From: Streptomyces sp. NA02950
GTDB lineage: Bacteria; Actinomycetota; Actinomycetes; Streptomycetales; Streptomycetaceae
Assembly: GCF_013364155.1 (NCBI RefSeq)
Contig: NZ_CP054916.1
Location: 6,259,001-6,323,000, forward strand
DNA: 64,000 nt
Direction: 5' to 3'
Program-made: the position numbers and the translations under genes
Part shown: in pieces, positions 20,038 through 28,566 of the stretch
Numbering within the stretch: position 1 is the first letter of the stretch
How the letters are laid out: each line of letters starts with the position of its first letter
The notes under the pieces: generated by a model
The model's database searches: none
Told to the model about the DNA's origin: nothing
What the model saw: the letters and a program-made list of their open reading frames with translations, nothing else

Positions 20038-22068
20038 GTGGGGACGTCATCTTCTGCCATGTCTGGCGGGTCGGCCGAGGCCGGCGGGGTGGCTGTACCG
20101 GTCGGGGGCGTGGGCCCCGTCCGGACCAGCGCGTCGGCTCGCGCCAGCCTGCCCGGCACACCGCTCGCGGCCTCCGCCGCGCGGCGGTTCGTCCGAGCCG
20201 CCCTCGCCGACTGGGCCGCCCTGGACGTCCCCGCCGCCGACCGGATCACCGAACGGACCGGGGACGAAGCCGTCCTGCTGGTGAGCGAGCTGGTCACCAA
20301 CGCGGTGGTGCACGCCGGTACCGCCGTCGAGCTCAGCTGCGCGCTGGACGTCCCCGGCCACGAGGGCGAACCGCCCTCGCTGGTGGTCGAGGTGACCGAC
20401 CAGCACCCCACCCGGGTGCTGCGCGGCGAACCCCCGGTCGAGGAGGAGCCGGAGTACGCCGGGGGCCACGGGCTGCGGCTGGTGGCCGGGATCGCCGAGT
20501 CCTGGGGCACCACCTACCGGCGGGCCAGCAAGACCGTGTGGTTCCAGCTGGCCGTCGCAGCGGACGCGGACGACGGTCCGGCGGCCGCGGGGTTCGAGGG
20601 GCTCGGCCGTGACGGCGCCCGGCTCGCCGAGCGCGCGCTGCCGCGCGAGCGGGAGGCACACCCCGTCCAGCTGGTGGCCCCCGTGCCGCCCCGGCGGGTG
20701 CCCGCCCGGCGCAACGACCCCGAGTGGGCCCGGCACGGCGCGCTCTCCTTCCTCGCCGAGGCGTCCGACATGCTCGCCGGGCAGTTCGACGAGGACCTGG
20801 TGACCTCGCTCGCCGTCCAGTTGCTGGTGCCGCGGCTGGCCGACTGGTGCGCGGTGTGGCTCGACGCCGGGAGCGGCCCGCCGCGTCTGGCACGGGTCTG
20901 GCACGCAAGCGAGGGCCGTGTCGAGGAGCTGCGGCGGGTCCTGGAGAAGGAGCCGCCCCATCTGCCCGCCGCCGCCCGCGGCGGCGCCGTGGACTGGCCG
21001 TGGCCCGCCGACCCCGCCGCGTACGGGCCCGGCGGCGCCGCCCTGGCCTGCCGCCTGATCGCGGGCGGACGGGCCCTGGGCACCCTGCTGCTCGGGCGCG
21101 CCGGGCTGGTGCGGATGCCCGGCGAGGTCGTCGGCCTGATCGAGGACTACACCCGCCGCGTCGCCCTGGCGCTGGCCTCCGCCCGCCGCTACACCCGGCA
21201 GGCGGACATCAGCCGGGTGCTCCAGCGCGGACTGCTGCCGTCCGGCATCCCGCGCATCCCCGGGGTGGAGTCGGCGGTCGTCTACGAGCCCACCGGCGAG
21301 ATCTCCGCCGGGGGCGACTTCTACGACGTCTTCCCGGCCCGTGACGGCCGCTGGGGCTTCGTCCTGGGCGACGTCTGCGGCAACGGCCCCGAGGCGGCCG
21401 TCGTGACCGGCCTGGTGCGCCCCTGGCTGCGGCTGCTGGCCCGCGAGGGCTACGGCGTCGGGGAAGTCCTCGACCGGCTCAACCAGCTGCTCGGCGAGGA
21501 GGCGGTCGAAGCGGCGGTCGAAGGGGCCACCGAGGCGGTCGTGGCGGGCGTGGAGGCGGCCGGGGTCGGCGTCGGCGTCGCGGAACTGGTCGACGCCGGG
21601 CTCGTCGGCGCGGGGCTGCCGCCGGGCGGCGGGATGGCCCGCTTCCTGTCGCTCCTGTACGGGGAGCTGGAGCCGCTGGGCGACGGTGACGACGGCGCCG
21701 GGGGCGGGCTGCGCTGCACCCTCGCCAGTGCGGGCCATCCGCTGCCGCTGGTGCTGCGGCCGGACGGCTTGGTGCGCACCGTCGCCGCCCCGCAGATACT
21801 CCTCGGGGTGGTGGACGATGTCGCGTACGAGAGTGAAACGTTTGATCTGATGCCCGGCGAAACGCTCCTGTGTGTGACGGACGGGGTGACCGAGCACCGC
21901 TCGGGCAGCCGCCAGTTCGACGACGAGGAGGGGCTCGCGGCGGTCCTCGCGTCCTGCACGGGGATGAGCGCGCGCGAGGTCGCGGAGGGGGTGCGGGAGG
22001 CGGTCCACGCGTTCGCGGCGGAGCCGCCAAACGACGATCTGGCGATGCTGGTGCTGAAGGCTCTCTAG
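20038..22068 (+). CDS. Fused anti-sigma-type ATPase kinase and SpoIIE-type PP2C phosphatase
   Basis: 676 residues from GTG 20038 (AGGAG in TCAGGAGCC upstream). Residues ~40-180 are a HATPase_c_2 domain of the RsbW/SpoIIAB type: LLVSELVTNAVVHAG (N box, 80-94) and GGHGLRLVAGIAESWG (G box, 142-157). The middle (~220-390) is GAF-like. Residues ~400-676 are a SpoIIE/RsbU PP2C domain with EISAGGDFYDVF, VLGDVCGNG and the terminal NDDLAMLVL, carrying the metal-binding Asp residues. One protein thus joins the kinase and phosphatase that act oppositely on anti-sigma-factor antagonists (STAS proteins). No antagonist or sigma gene is adjacent. Several low-complexity insertions (VEAAVEGATEAVVAGVEAAG) lie in the phosphatase. 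Confidence 0.88.
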   Translation: MGTSSSAMSGGSAEAGGVAVPVGGVGPVRTSASARASLPGTPLAASAARRFVRAALADWAALDVPAADRITERTGDEAVLLVSELVTNAVVHAGTAVELSCALDVPGHEGEPPSLVVEVTDQHPTRVLRGEPPVEEEPEYAGGHGLRLVAGIAESWGTTYRRASKTVWFQLAVAADADDGPAAAGFEGLGRDGARLAERALPREREAHPVQLVAPVPPRRVPARRNDPEWARHGALSFLAEASDMLAGQFDEDLVTSLAVQLLVPRLADWCAVWLDAGSGPPRLARVWHASEGRVEELRRVLEKEPPHLPAAARGGAVDWPWPADPAAYGPGGAALACRLIAGGRALGTLLLGRAGLVRMPGEVVGLIEDYTRRVALALASARRYTRQADISRVLQRGLLPSGIPRIPGVESAVVYEPTGEISAGGDFYDVFPARDGRWGFVLGDVCGNGPEAAVVTGLVRPWLRLLAREGYGVGEVLDRLNQLLGEEAVEAAVEGATEAVVAGVEAAGVGVGVAELVDAGLVGAGLPPGGGMARFLSLLYGELEPLGDGDDGAGGGLRCTLASAGHPLPLVLRPDGLVRTVAAPQILLGVVDDVAYESETFDLMPGETLLCVTDGVTEHRSGSRQFDDEEGLAAVLASCTGMSAREVAEGVREAVHAFAAEPPNDDLAMLVLKAL

Positions 22069-22477
22069 TGCCGACGCGGCACCAGGGTCCGTCTTCGAAG
22101 GGGGCGTCCGGCCGCGTGCGGCGTCTGGTGCGGTACCTCGCACGGCGGAGGACCGCCTGGTACTGGGCGTACTCGGGCGACTGGCGACAACCCCGACGCG
22201 GCGGCCGGCCACAGGGTTTGGGGCGCCGGCCTCGGCCCCGGAGGCGGTCGGCCCTGCGCCCTGGAGCCGTCGGAGCCGCGTCGGGTCGTTCGGCTCACGC
22301 TGTCCTCGGCTCCGGGGCCGGGGTGCGGAGCGGGGGCATGTGCCCCGTCGTCTCCGGGCCCGGGGCCCCGACGCGGCGGTCGGCCCCGGCCCGGGGCTGG
22401 TCGGCGCCGAGCCGGGGCGGTACCCGTCGCCGCCGGGGCGGCCCCCGGACCGGTGGCGATGCCGGACAATGGGTCCC
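22069..22477 (+). other. 409-nt non-coding gap before hemW with leaderless-type promoter
   Basis: A small perfect hairpin, GTGCCG-ACG-CGGCAC (22068-22082), directly follows the upstream stop and may terminate it. The remainder is very GC-rich with many short inverted repeats and no convincing frame. GACAAT at 22465-22470 ends 7 nt before the hemW ATG and is the likely -10 box. Confidence 0.5.
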
Positions 22478-23710
22478 ATGCCTTCCGTACTGCCCGATGG
22501 CGAGCCCGTGCCCGCGGACGGTGCGCTGCCCCCCGGCGCGCTCGCCGGGGCCGGGCGGCGTCCGCTGGGCTTCTATCTGCACGTGCCCTACTGCGCCACA
22601 CGCTGCGGCTACTGCGACTTCAACACGTACACCGCCAGTGAGCTGCGCGGCTCCGGTGGGGTGTCGGCCTCCCGGGACACCTACGCCGAGCAGGTCACCG
22701 AGGAGGTGCGGCTGGCGCGGAAGGTGCTGGGCGACGATCCGCGGGCGGTCGAGACCGTGTTCGTGGGCGGCGGTACGCCGACCCTGCTCGCGGCGGCCGA
22801 CCTGGGCCGGATGCTCGCGGCGATCCGCGAGGAATTCGGCCTGGCGGAGGGCGCGGAGATCACCACCGAGGCCAATCCGGAGTCGGTGGATCCGCGCTAT
22901 CTGGCGGAGCTGCGCGAGGCCGGGTTCAACCGGGTCTCGTTCGGGATGCAGAGCGCCCGGCAGCATGTGCTGAAGGTGCTGGACCGCACCCACACCCCCG
23001 GCCGCCCCGAGGCGTGCGTCGCCGAGGCGCGGGCCGCGGGCTTCGACCATGTGAACCTCGACCTGATCTACGGCACCCCGGGCGAGAGCGACGACGACTG
23101 GCGGGCCTCCCTGGAGGCCGCCCTCGGTGCCGGACCGGACCATGTCTCGGCCTACGCCCTGATCGTCGAGGAGGGCACCCAGCTGGCGCGCCGGATCCGG
23201 CGCGGAGAGGTGCCGATGACCGACGACGACGTCCACGCCGACCGCTACCTCATCGCCGAGGAGATGCTCTCGGCCGCCGGTTTCGACTGGTACGAGGTCT
23301 CCAACTGGGCCACCTCGCCCGAGGGCCGCTGCCGCCACAACGAGCTGTACTGGCGCGGCGCCGACTGGTGGGGCGCGGGCCCCGGCGCCCACAGCCATGT
23401 GGGCGGGGTCCGCTGGTGGAACGTGAAGCACCCCGGCGCGTACGCCCAGGCCCTCGGCGAGGGCCGGTCGCCCGGTGCGGGCCGCGAGGTGCTGGCCGAC
23501 GAGGAACGCCGTGTCGAGCGCGTCCTGCTGGAACTGCGGCTCTCCGAAGGCTGCCCCCTGGACCTGCTCCGCCCGGCGGGCGCGGCGGCCGCCGCGCGGG
23601 CGCTGGAGGACGGCCTGCTCGCCCCCGAGCCGTACCGGCAGGGCCGGGCCGTTCTCACGCTGCGGGGGCGGCTGCTGGCGGACGCGGTGGTTCGGGACCT
23701 GGTGGACTGA
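22478..23710 (+). CDS. hemW: HemW-type radical SAM protein (heme chaperone, HemN-like)
   Basis: 410 residues. The radical-SAM cluster motif is C39-x3-C43-x2-C46 followed by D-F (YLHVPYCATRCGYCDF). Lack of the extra cysteine found after the motif in true HemN coproporphyrinogen dehydrogenase points to HemW, a heme-binding chaperone. FVGGGTPTLL, EANPESVDPRYL, NRVSFGMQS and YEVSNWA are family motifs. The C-terminal HemN domain is present and the length is normal. The start has no Shine-Dalgarno sequence; a -10 box 7 nt upstream suggests a leaderless mRNA. It lies upstream of hrcA-dnaJ, as in many actinobacteria. Confidence 0.93.
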   Translation: MPSVLPDGEPVPADGALPPGALAGAGRRPLGFYLHVPYCATRCGYCDFNTYTASELRGSGGVSASRDTYAEQVTEEVRLARKVLGDDPRAVETVFVGGGTPTLLAAADLGRMLAAIREEFGLAEGAEITTEANPESVDPRYLAELREAGFNRVSFGMQSARQHVLKVLDRTHTPGRPEACVAEARAAGFDHVNLDLIYGTPGESDDDWRASLEAALGAGPDHVSAYALIVEEGTQLARRIRRGEVPMTDDDVHADRYLIAEEMLSAAGFDWYEVSNWATSPEGRCRHNELYWRGADWWGAGPGAHSHVGGVRWWNVKHPGAYAQALGEGRSPGAGREVLADEERRVERVLLELRLSEGCPLDLLRPAGAAAAARALEDGLLAPEPYRQGRAVLTLRGRLLADAVVRDLVD

Positions 23711-23792
23711 GCTTCGAAGGGTGACGGTGGCAGGGGGTGCGGTAGGAATATGACTACGCTGAGTGCGCGCTGGGAAAAGGGGGATCATCGCG

Positions 23793-24377
23793 ATGACCGC
23801 TGTGGACGACCGGGTGGAGCTCATGGCCGATGACCGAGCGGACCATATGGCAAAGGCATTCGAGGATCTCTCTGTGCCCGAAGGGCTCAAGGCTGAGCTG
23901 ATCCGGGGGGAAATCGTGATGATGGCCGGGCCCGACTGGGTCAACAATTCGATCGTAGAGTCTGTGGTGGACCAGATCCCCCGCGCTGCATGGCATAGGT
24001 TGCAGACGCAGGACATCGCGATCCCGGGCGAGGCTAGTGAGCCGCAGCCGGATCTTGTGGTCTATGAGCGTGGAGGGTTCGAAGGCCCCGGGCGCCTCGT
24101 GCCCGCCCCGGCGGTCACCATGGTCGTAGAAGTCATCTCCAAGACCAGCGCGCGCCGTGACTACCAGGACAAGCGCTCGGTGTACGCGGCCGGGCAGATC
24201 CCCGCCTACCTGATCATCGACCCCATCGCCGCCAAGTGCGTTCTGCTCACCGAGCCGAAGGGGGCCGGTGAGGAGGCTGACTACTGGACGGAGCGGGCCA
24301 GCGAGTTCGGCGACCCGGTGACCATCGAGGCGCTGGACCTCACGCTGGAGACCGACGAGTTCCACACCCTTAGCTGA
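23793..24377 (+). CDS. Uma2-family (DUF820) restriction-endonuclease-fold protein
   Basis: 194 residues from ATG 23793 (AAAAGGGGG upstream). The PD-(D/E)xK core is visible: LIRGEIVMM (Glu near 40), QPDLVVY (Asp 87), VVEVISKTSARRDYQDK (Glu 113, Lys 127) and AYLIIDP. The Uma2 family is abundant in Streptomyces and cyanobacteria. Members are predicted nucleases, often with many paralogues, but the biological role is unknown. The stop overlaps that of the convergent DUF3097 gene by 8 nt. It could be a mobile cargo gene: codon use is slightly less GC-biased than in neighbours (for example ATAGGT, TTCGAAGGC). Confidence 0.88.
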   Translation: MTAVDDRVELMADDRADHMAKAFEDLSVPEGLKAELIRGEIVMMAGPDWVNNSIVESVVDQIPRAAWHRLQTQDIAIPGEASEPQPDLVVYERGGFEGPGRLVPAPAVTMVVEVISKTSARRDYQDKRSVYAAGQIPAYLIIDPIAAKCVLLTEPKGAGEEADYWTERASEFGDPVTIEALDLTLETDEFHTLS

Positions 24378-25197
24378 CCCCCACCGTCACGAAATCGATC
24401 AGCTCCTCCACCCGCCCCAGGAGTTCCGGCCGCAGGTCCTTGTAGGAGTGGACCGAGGAGAGGATGCGCTGCCAGGCGGCGCCGGTGTTCTCCCGCCAGC
24501 CCAGGGCGCGGCACACGCCCGTTTTCCAGTCCTGGCCGCGCGGTACCTCGGGCCAGGCGGCGATGCCCGCCGAGGACGGCTTCACGGCCTCCCAGATGTC
24601 GATGTAGGGATGGCCGACGACCAGTACGTGGTCGCCGGTGACCTCGGCGGCGATGCGGGACTCCTTGGAGCCGGGCACCAGATGGTCGACCAGGACGCCG
24701 AGCCGGGCGTCCGGGCCGGGGGCGAAGTCCCGGACGATGGCGGGGAGATCGTCGACGCCCTCCAGGTACTCGACGACCACGCCCTCGATGCGCAGATCGT
24801 CGCCCCAGACCCGCTCGACCAGCTCCGCGTCATGGCGCCCCTCGACGTAGATGCGCCCCGCGCGGGCCACCCTCGCCCGCGCCCCCGGTACGGCGAGGGA
24901 GCCGGAAGCCGTGCGCCGGGGCGTGGCGGGGGCCGTCGCGCGCGGGCGTACCAGCGTGACGACGCGGCCCTCGAGCAGAAAGCCGCGCGGCTCCATGGGG
25001 AAGACGCGGTGTTTGCCGAAGCGGTCCTCCAGAGTGACCGTCGGGCCCTGCGCGGTCTTCTCGCAGCGGATCACCGCCCCGCAGAACCCGGTGGTGACCT
25101 CCTCCACGACGAGGTCCGGCTCGGCGGGGACCTCCGGGGCGGGCTGCTGCCGCTTCCAGGGCGGGGTCAGGTCCGGGTTGTCGTATCGGCTGCGCAC
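24370..25197 (-). CDS. DUF3097 family protein
   Basis: 275 residues from GTG 25197 (VRSRYDNPDLTPPW). The conserved actinobacterial DUF3097 family is recognised from DLVVEEVTTGFCGAVIRCEK, YVEGRHDAELVERVWGDDLR (Toprim-like: Glu in EGRHD), LGVLVDHLVPGSKESRIA (Asp-x-Asp-like) and GHPYIDIWEAVKP. The EGRHDAELVE and acidic motifs resemble a Toprim fold, suggesting a nucleic-acid enzyme, but this is inference. There is no signal peptide. Convergent with the Uma2 gene and followed upstream by an MBL hydrolase on the same strand; both flank hrcA in Streptomyces. Confidence 0.85.
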   Translation of the reverse strand: MRSRYDNPDLTPPWKRQQPAPEVPAEPDLVVEEVTTGFCGAVIRCEKTAQGPTVTLEDRFGKHRVFPMEPRGFLLEGRVVTLVRPRATAPATPRRTASGSLAVPGARARVARAGRIYVEGRHDAELVERVWGDDLRIEGVVVEYLEGVDDLPAIVRDFAPGPDARLGVLVDHLVPGSKESRIAAEVTGDHVLVVGHPYIDIWEAVKPSSAGIAAWPEVPRGQDWKTGVCRALGWRENTGAAWQRILSSVHSYKDLRPELLGRVEELIDFVTVGVS

Positions 25198-25219
25198 CCG
25201 GCTGACGATAGCGGCGGAG

Positions 25220-25957
25220 TCAGCGGGACACGCCGAAGCGGGCGGCCAGTTCGTCGCGCTGGGTGCGGACGAACTCGGCGTCCACCACGGACCCGTGGCC
25301 CGGGACGTACCGTGCCTCCTCGCCGCCGAGCGCCAGCAGCCGGTCCAGGGCGGCCGGCCACCGCGCGGGGATCGCGTCGCGCCCCGCCTGCGGCGGTCCG
25401 GACTCCTCGACCAGATCGCCGCAGAAGACCACCTCGGGCTGCCCGGGGACCAGGACCGCCAGGTCGTGGGCGGTGTGCCCGGGGCCGACGTTCGCCAGCA
25501 GCACGGGCCGGTCGCCCAGGTCAAGGGTGACCTCCCCGGAGACGGAGTGGTGGGGGAGGACCAGGTGGTCGGCGGCCTCGGTGGCGGCGCCCCGGTCCAC
25601 ACCCTGCCGGATGGCCGACTCGCGCAGTTCCTCCCGCTCGGCACGCAGCAGTTCGTCCAGGCCCGCGGCCCCGTACACCTCGCAGCCCGAGAAGGCGGCC
25701 GTGCCCAGGACGTGGTCGAAATGCGGATGGGTGAGCGCGATCCGGGTCGGGCGGCGCCCGGCGAGCCGGGTGATCTGGGTGCGGAGCGCGGCACCGTCAC
25801 GCAGCGTGGCCCCGGTGTCCACGACGAGTACGTCCGTCCGCCCGACGACCACGCCGACGGTCTCGTCCCAGCCCGGCATGCGCAGCCGGGCCACCCCGGG
25901 GGCGAGGGTTTCCCAGCCCGCCTCGTGCCACCGCGGCTCTTCCCAACACGTCTCCAT
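25220..25957 (-). CDS. MBL-fold metallo-hydrolase
   Basis: 245 residues. The metallo-beta-lactamase motif THPHFDH (76-82) supplies His77, His79, Asp81 and His82. A second His lies in VGPGHTAHDL, an Asp in VFCGDLVEE and a last His in YVPGHGSVVD, a full binuclear zinc/iron site. The family hydrolyses esters or thioesters of small molecules (glyoxalase II-like, lactonase-like). The substrate is not predictable. The start ATG 25957 is the only Met near the N terminus. It lies 22 nt upstream of the DUF3097 start on the same strand, so the two are probably co-transcribed. Confidence 0.87.
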   Translation of the reverse strand: METCWEEPRWHEAGWETLAPGVARLRMPGWDETVGVVVGRTDVLVVDTGATLRDGAALRTQITRLAGRRPTRIALTHPHFDHVLGTAAFSGCEVYGAAGLDELLRAEREELRESAIRQGVDRGAATEAADHLVLPHHSVSGEVTLDLGDRPVLLANVGPGHTAHDLAVLVPGQPEVVFCGDLVEESGPPQAGRDAIPARWPAALDRLLALGGEEARYVPGHGSVVDAEFVRTQRDELAARFGVSR

Positions 25958-26022
25958 ACCGAGACGCTAGCTCTCGGAGCGATAGCGTGGCGGGTCGTGC
26001 GGCCTCCGCCACACGGCGGCTC

Positions 26023-26092
26023 TTGCCCCGGCCACCGCACCCCGCCGTACACTGGCGTAGGGGTTCTGGCACTCGTGACCGTTGAGTGCCAG
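26023..26092 (+). promoter_or_regulatory. hrcA promoter with CIRCE operator
   Basis: CTGGCACTC (26066-26074), a 9-nt spacer and GAGTGCCAG (26084-26092) form a perfect CIRCE inverted repeat, the HrcA binding site, with C/G ends instead of the TTAG/CTAA of Bacillus. TTGCCC (26023-26028) and TACACT (26048-26053) are a plausible -35/-10 (19-nt spacer), which would put CIRCE at the start of the transcript. Confidence 0.88.
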
Positions 26093-26133
26093 GGGGACGA
26101 CCTGAAGAGACCGCTGGACTGGAGGTGCGCGGG

Positions 26134-27150
26134 GTGCTCAGCGAACGCAGACTCGAAGTGCTGCGTGCCATTGTCCAGGACTATGTGGGGACCGAGGAGC
26201 CGGTCGGCTCCAAGGCGCTCACCGAGCGCCACCGGCTGGGGGTCTCCCCGGCCACGGTGCGCAATGACATGGCCGCGCTGGAGGACGAGGGCTTCATCGC
26301 CCAGCCGCACACCAGCGCCGGGCGCATCCCCACCGACAAGGGCTACCGCCTCTTCGTGGACAAGCTGGCCGGAGTCAAGCCGCTGTCCACGCCGGAGCGC
26401 AGGGCCATCCAGAACTTCCTGGACGGCGCCGTGGACCTCGACGACGTCGTGGGCCGCACCGTCCGGCTGCTGGCGCAGCTGACCCGGCAGGTCGCGGTGG
26501 TGCAGTACCCGTCGCTGACCCGTTCGACGGTGCGCCATGTGGAGCTGCTGCCGCTGGCCCCGGCCCGGGTGATGCTGGTGCTGATCACGGACACCGGGCG
26601 GGTCGAGCAGCGCATGGTGGACTGCCCCTCGCCGGTGGGCGAGGAGTCGCTCGCGGATCTGCGGGCCCGGCTCAACAGCCGTGTCGTGGGGCGGCGGTTC
26701 GCGGATGTGCCGCAGTTGGTGCAGGATCTTCCGGAGTCCTTCGAGCAGGAGGACCGGGGGACGGTCTCGACGGTGCTGGCGACCTTGCTCGAGACGCTGG
26801 TGGAGGAGACCGAGGAGCGGCTGATGATCGGCGGCACCGCGAACCTCACGCGTTTCGTGCATGATTTCCCCCTGACGATCCGGCCCGTTCTGGAGGCACT
26901 TGAGGAGCAGGTCGTCCTCCTCAAGCTGCTCGGCGAGGCCAAGGACTCGGGTATGACCGTGCGCATCGGGCATGAGAATGCTCACGAGGGGCTGAATTCC
27001 ACCTCGGTGGTCGCGGTCGGCTACGGTCTGGGCGACGAGGCCGTCGCCAAACTCGGCGTGGTCGGACCGACCCGCATGGACTACCCCGGAACGATGGGAG
27101 CGGTACGCGCAGTGGCACGTTACGTCGGACAGATCCTGGCGGAGTCGTAA
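26134..27150 (+). CDS. hrcA: Heat-inducible transcription repressor HrcA
   Basis: 338 residues from GTG 26134 with GGAGG at 26121-26125. The N-terminal winged helix ([17 protein letters not shown], then [20 protein letters not shown]) is followed by the HrcA signature [17 protein letters not shown], a GAF-like middle and the C-terminal dimer region ([20 protein letters not shown]). It represses groE-type chaperone genes through CIRCE, whose perfect copy precedes this gene, so it autoregulates. It ends directly at the dnaJ start (TAA|GTG), so the two are translationally coupled. Confidence 0.97.
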   Translation: MLSERRLEVLRAIVQDYVGTEEPVGSKALTERHRLGVSPATVRNDMAALEDEGFIAQPHTSAGRIPTDKGYRLFVDKLAGVKPLSTPERRAIQNFLDGAVDLDDVVGRTVRLLAQLTRQVAVVQYPSLTRSTVRHVELLPLAPARVMLVLITDTGRVEQRMVDCPSPVGEESLADLRARLNSRVVGRRFADVPQLVQDLPESFEQEDRGTVSTVLATLLETLVEETEERLMIGGTANLTRFVHDFPLTIRPVLEALEEQVVLLKLLGEAKDSGMTVRIGHENAHEGLNSTSVVAVGYGLGDEAVAKLGVVGPTRMDYPGTMGAVRAVARYVGQILAES

Positions 27151-28287
27151 GTGGCGACGGACTACTACGCAGTCCTGGGCGTGCCGCGTGATGCCTCGCA
27201 GGACCAGATCAAGAAGGCATTCCGCCGGCTCGCCCGCGAGCTGCACCCGGATGTGAACCCGGATCCGAAGACCCAGGAGCGGTTCAAGGAGATCAACGCC
27301 GCTTACGAGATCTTGTCGGACCCGCAGAAGAAGCAGGTCTACGACCTCGGCGGGGACCCGATGTCGGGCGCGGGCGGAGGAGGCGGCGCCGGTGGCTTCG
27401 GCGCGGGCTTCGGCAACTTCTCCGACATCATGGACGCCTTCTTCGGTACCGCTTCGCAGCGCGGCCCCCGGTCCCGCACCCGGCGCGGCCAGGACGCCAT
27501 GATCCGTCTCGATGTGGAGCTCAGCGAGGCCGCGTTCGGGACCACGAAGGACATCCAGGTCGACACCGCGGTGGTGTGCACCACGTGCAGCGGCGAGGGC
27601 GCGGCGCCGGGCACCTCGGCGCAGACCTGTGACATGTGCCGCGGCCGCGGTGAGGTCTCGCAGGTCACCCGCTCCTTCCTGGGGCAGGTCATGACCTCGC
27701 GGCCGTGTCCGCAGTGCCAGGGCTTCGGCACCGTGGTGCCGACCCCGTGTCCGGAGTGCGCCGGTGACGGGCGGATCCGTTCGCGGCGCACCCTGACCGT
27801 GAAGATCCCGGCCGGTGTGGACAACGGCACCCGGATCCAGCTGGCGGGCGAGGGCGAGGTCGGCCCGGGCGGCGGGCCCGCGGGCGATCTGTATGTGGAG
27901 ATCCACGAGGTCCCGCATCCGGTCTTCCAACGCCGCGGCGACGACATGCACTGCACGGTGACCATCCCGATGACGGCGGCGGCGCTCGGCACCAAGGTGC
28001 CGCTGGAGACGCTGGACGGCCTGGAGGAGGTCGACATCCGGCCCGGCACCCAGTCCGGCCAGTCGATCCCGCTGCACCAGCGCGGCGTCACCCATCTGCG
28101 GGGCGGCGGCCGGGGCGATCTGATCGTCCATGTCGAGGTCACCACCCCCACCAAGCTGGACGCGGAGCAGGAGGAGCTGCTGCGGCGGCTGTCCAAGCTG
28201 CGCGGCGAGGAGCGGCCGACCGGGGAGTTCAAGCCCGGTCAGCAGGGGCTGTTCTCGCGCTTGAAGGACGCGTTCAACGGGCGGTAG
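27151..28287 (+). CDS. dnaJ: Chaperone DnaJ (DnaJ2, HrcA-linked)
   Basis: 378 residues; GTG 27151 follows the hrcA TAA with no gap. The J domain (1-70) has HPD at 32-34. A Gly/Phe-rich segment (~72-95) is followed by a zinc domain with four CxxCxGxG repeats, CTTCSGEG, CDMCRGRG, CPQCQGFG and CPECAGDG (about 142-210). The C-terminal substrate-binding barrels follow, ending KPGQQGLFSRLKDAFNGR. It delivers clients to DnaK. Zinc cysteines are complete. The last 57 nt, including the stop codon, are the first copy of a 102-bp tandem duplication that continues beyond the gene. Confidence 0.97.
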   Translation: MATDYYAVLGVPRDASQDQIKKAFRRLARELHPDVNPDPKTQERFKEINAAYEILSDPQKKQVYDLGGDPMSGAGGGGGAGGFGAGFGNFSDIMDAFFGTASQRGPRSRTRRGQDAMIRLDVELSEAAFGTTKDIQVDTAVVCTTCSGEGAAPGTSAQTCDMCRGRGEVSQVTRSFLGQVMTSRPCPQCQGFGTVVPTPCPECAGDGRIRSRRTLTVKIPAGVDNGTRIQLAGEGEVGPGGGPAGDLYVEIHEVPHPVFQRRGDDMHCTVTIPMTAAALGTKVPLETLDGLEEVDIRPGTQSGQSIPLHQRGVTHLRGGGRGDLIVHVEVTTPTKLDAEQEELLRRLSKLRGEERPTGEFKPGQQGLFSRLKDAFNGR

Positions 28288-28504
28288 GTGTCCGGCCGGG
28301 GGTTCGGGGGTTGTCCCCCGGGGGATGCGGCCAAGCCCGGCCGGCAGGGGCTGTTCTCGCGCTTGAAGGACGCGTTCAACGGGCGGTAGGTGTCCGGCCG
28401 GGGGTTCGGGGGTTGTCCCCCGGGGGATGCGGCCAAGCCCGGCCGGCAGGGGCTGTTCTCGCGCCTGGAGGACGCGTTCAACGGGCGGTAGGCGTCCGGC
28501 CGGG
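28231..28504 (+). repeat. 102-bp tandem repeat (2.7 copies) over the dnaJ 3' end
   Basis: Copies are 28231-28332, 28333-28434 and a truncated 28435-28504. Each holds the last ~19 dnaJ codons, the stop, and a spacer with a GGGGG-TTGT-CCCCC terminator-like hairpin (two complete copies). Copies 2 and 3 share CCGGCCGGCAGG where copy 1 has CCGGTCAGCAGG; copy 3 has CTGGAGG for TTGAAGG. It is thus a local duplication of the gene end that left dnaJ itself intact. Confidence 0.95.
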
Positions 28505-28566
28505 ATCCCCACTGACGGCGGTGATCCGGTTGTCGGCCGGTGCGGAGCACATGACACGATGTGGCC

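Noticed and set aside
19926..20612. A Cys/Arg-rich plus frame overlapping the kinase/phosphatase start
   Set aside because: Out of frame with the clear GTG 20038 gene and without family features.
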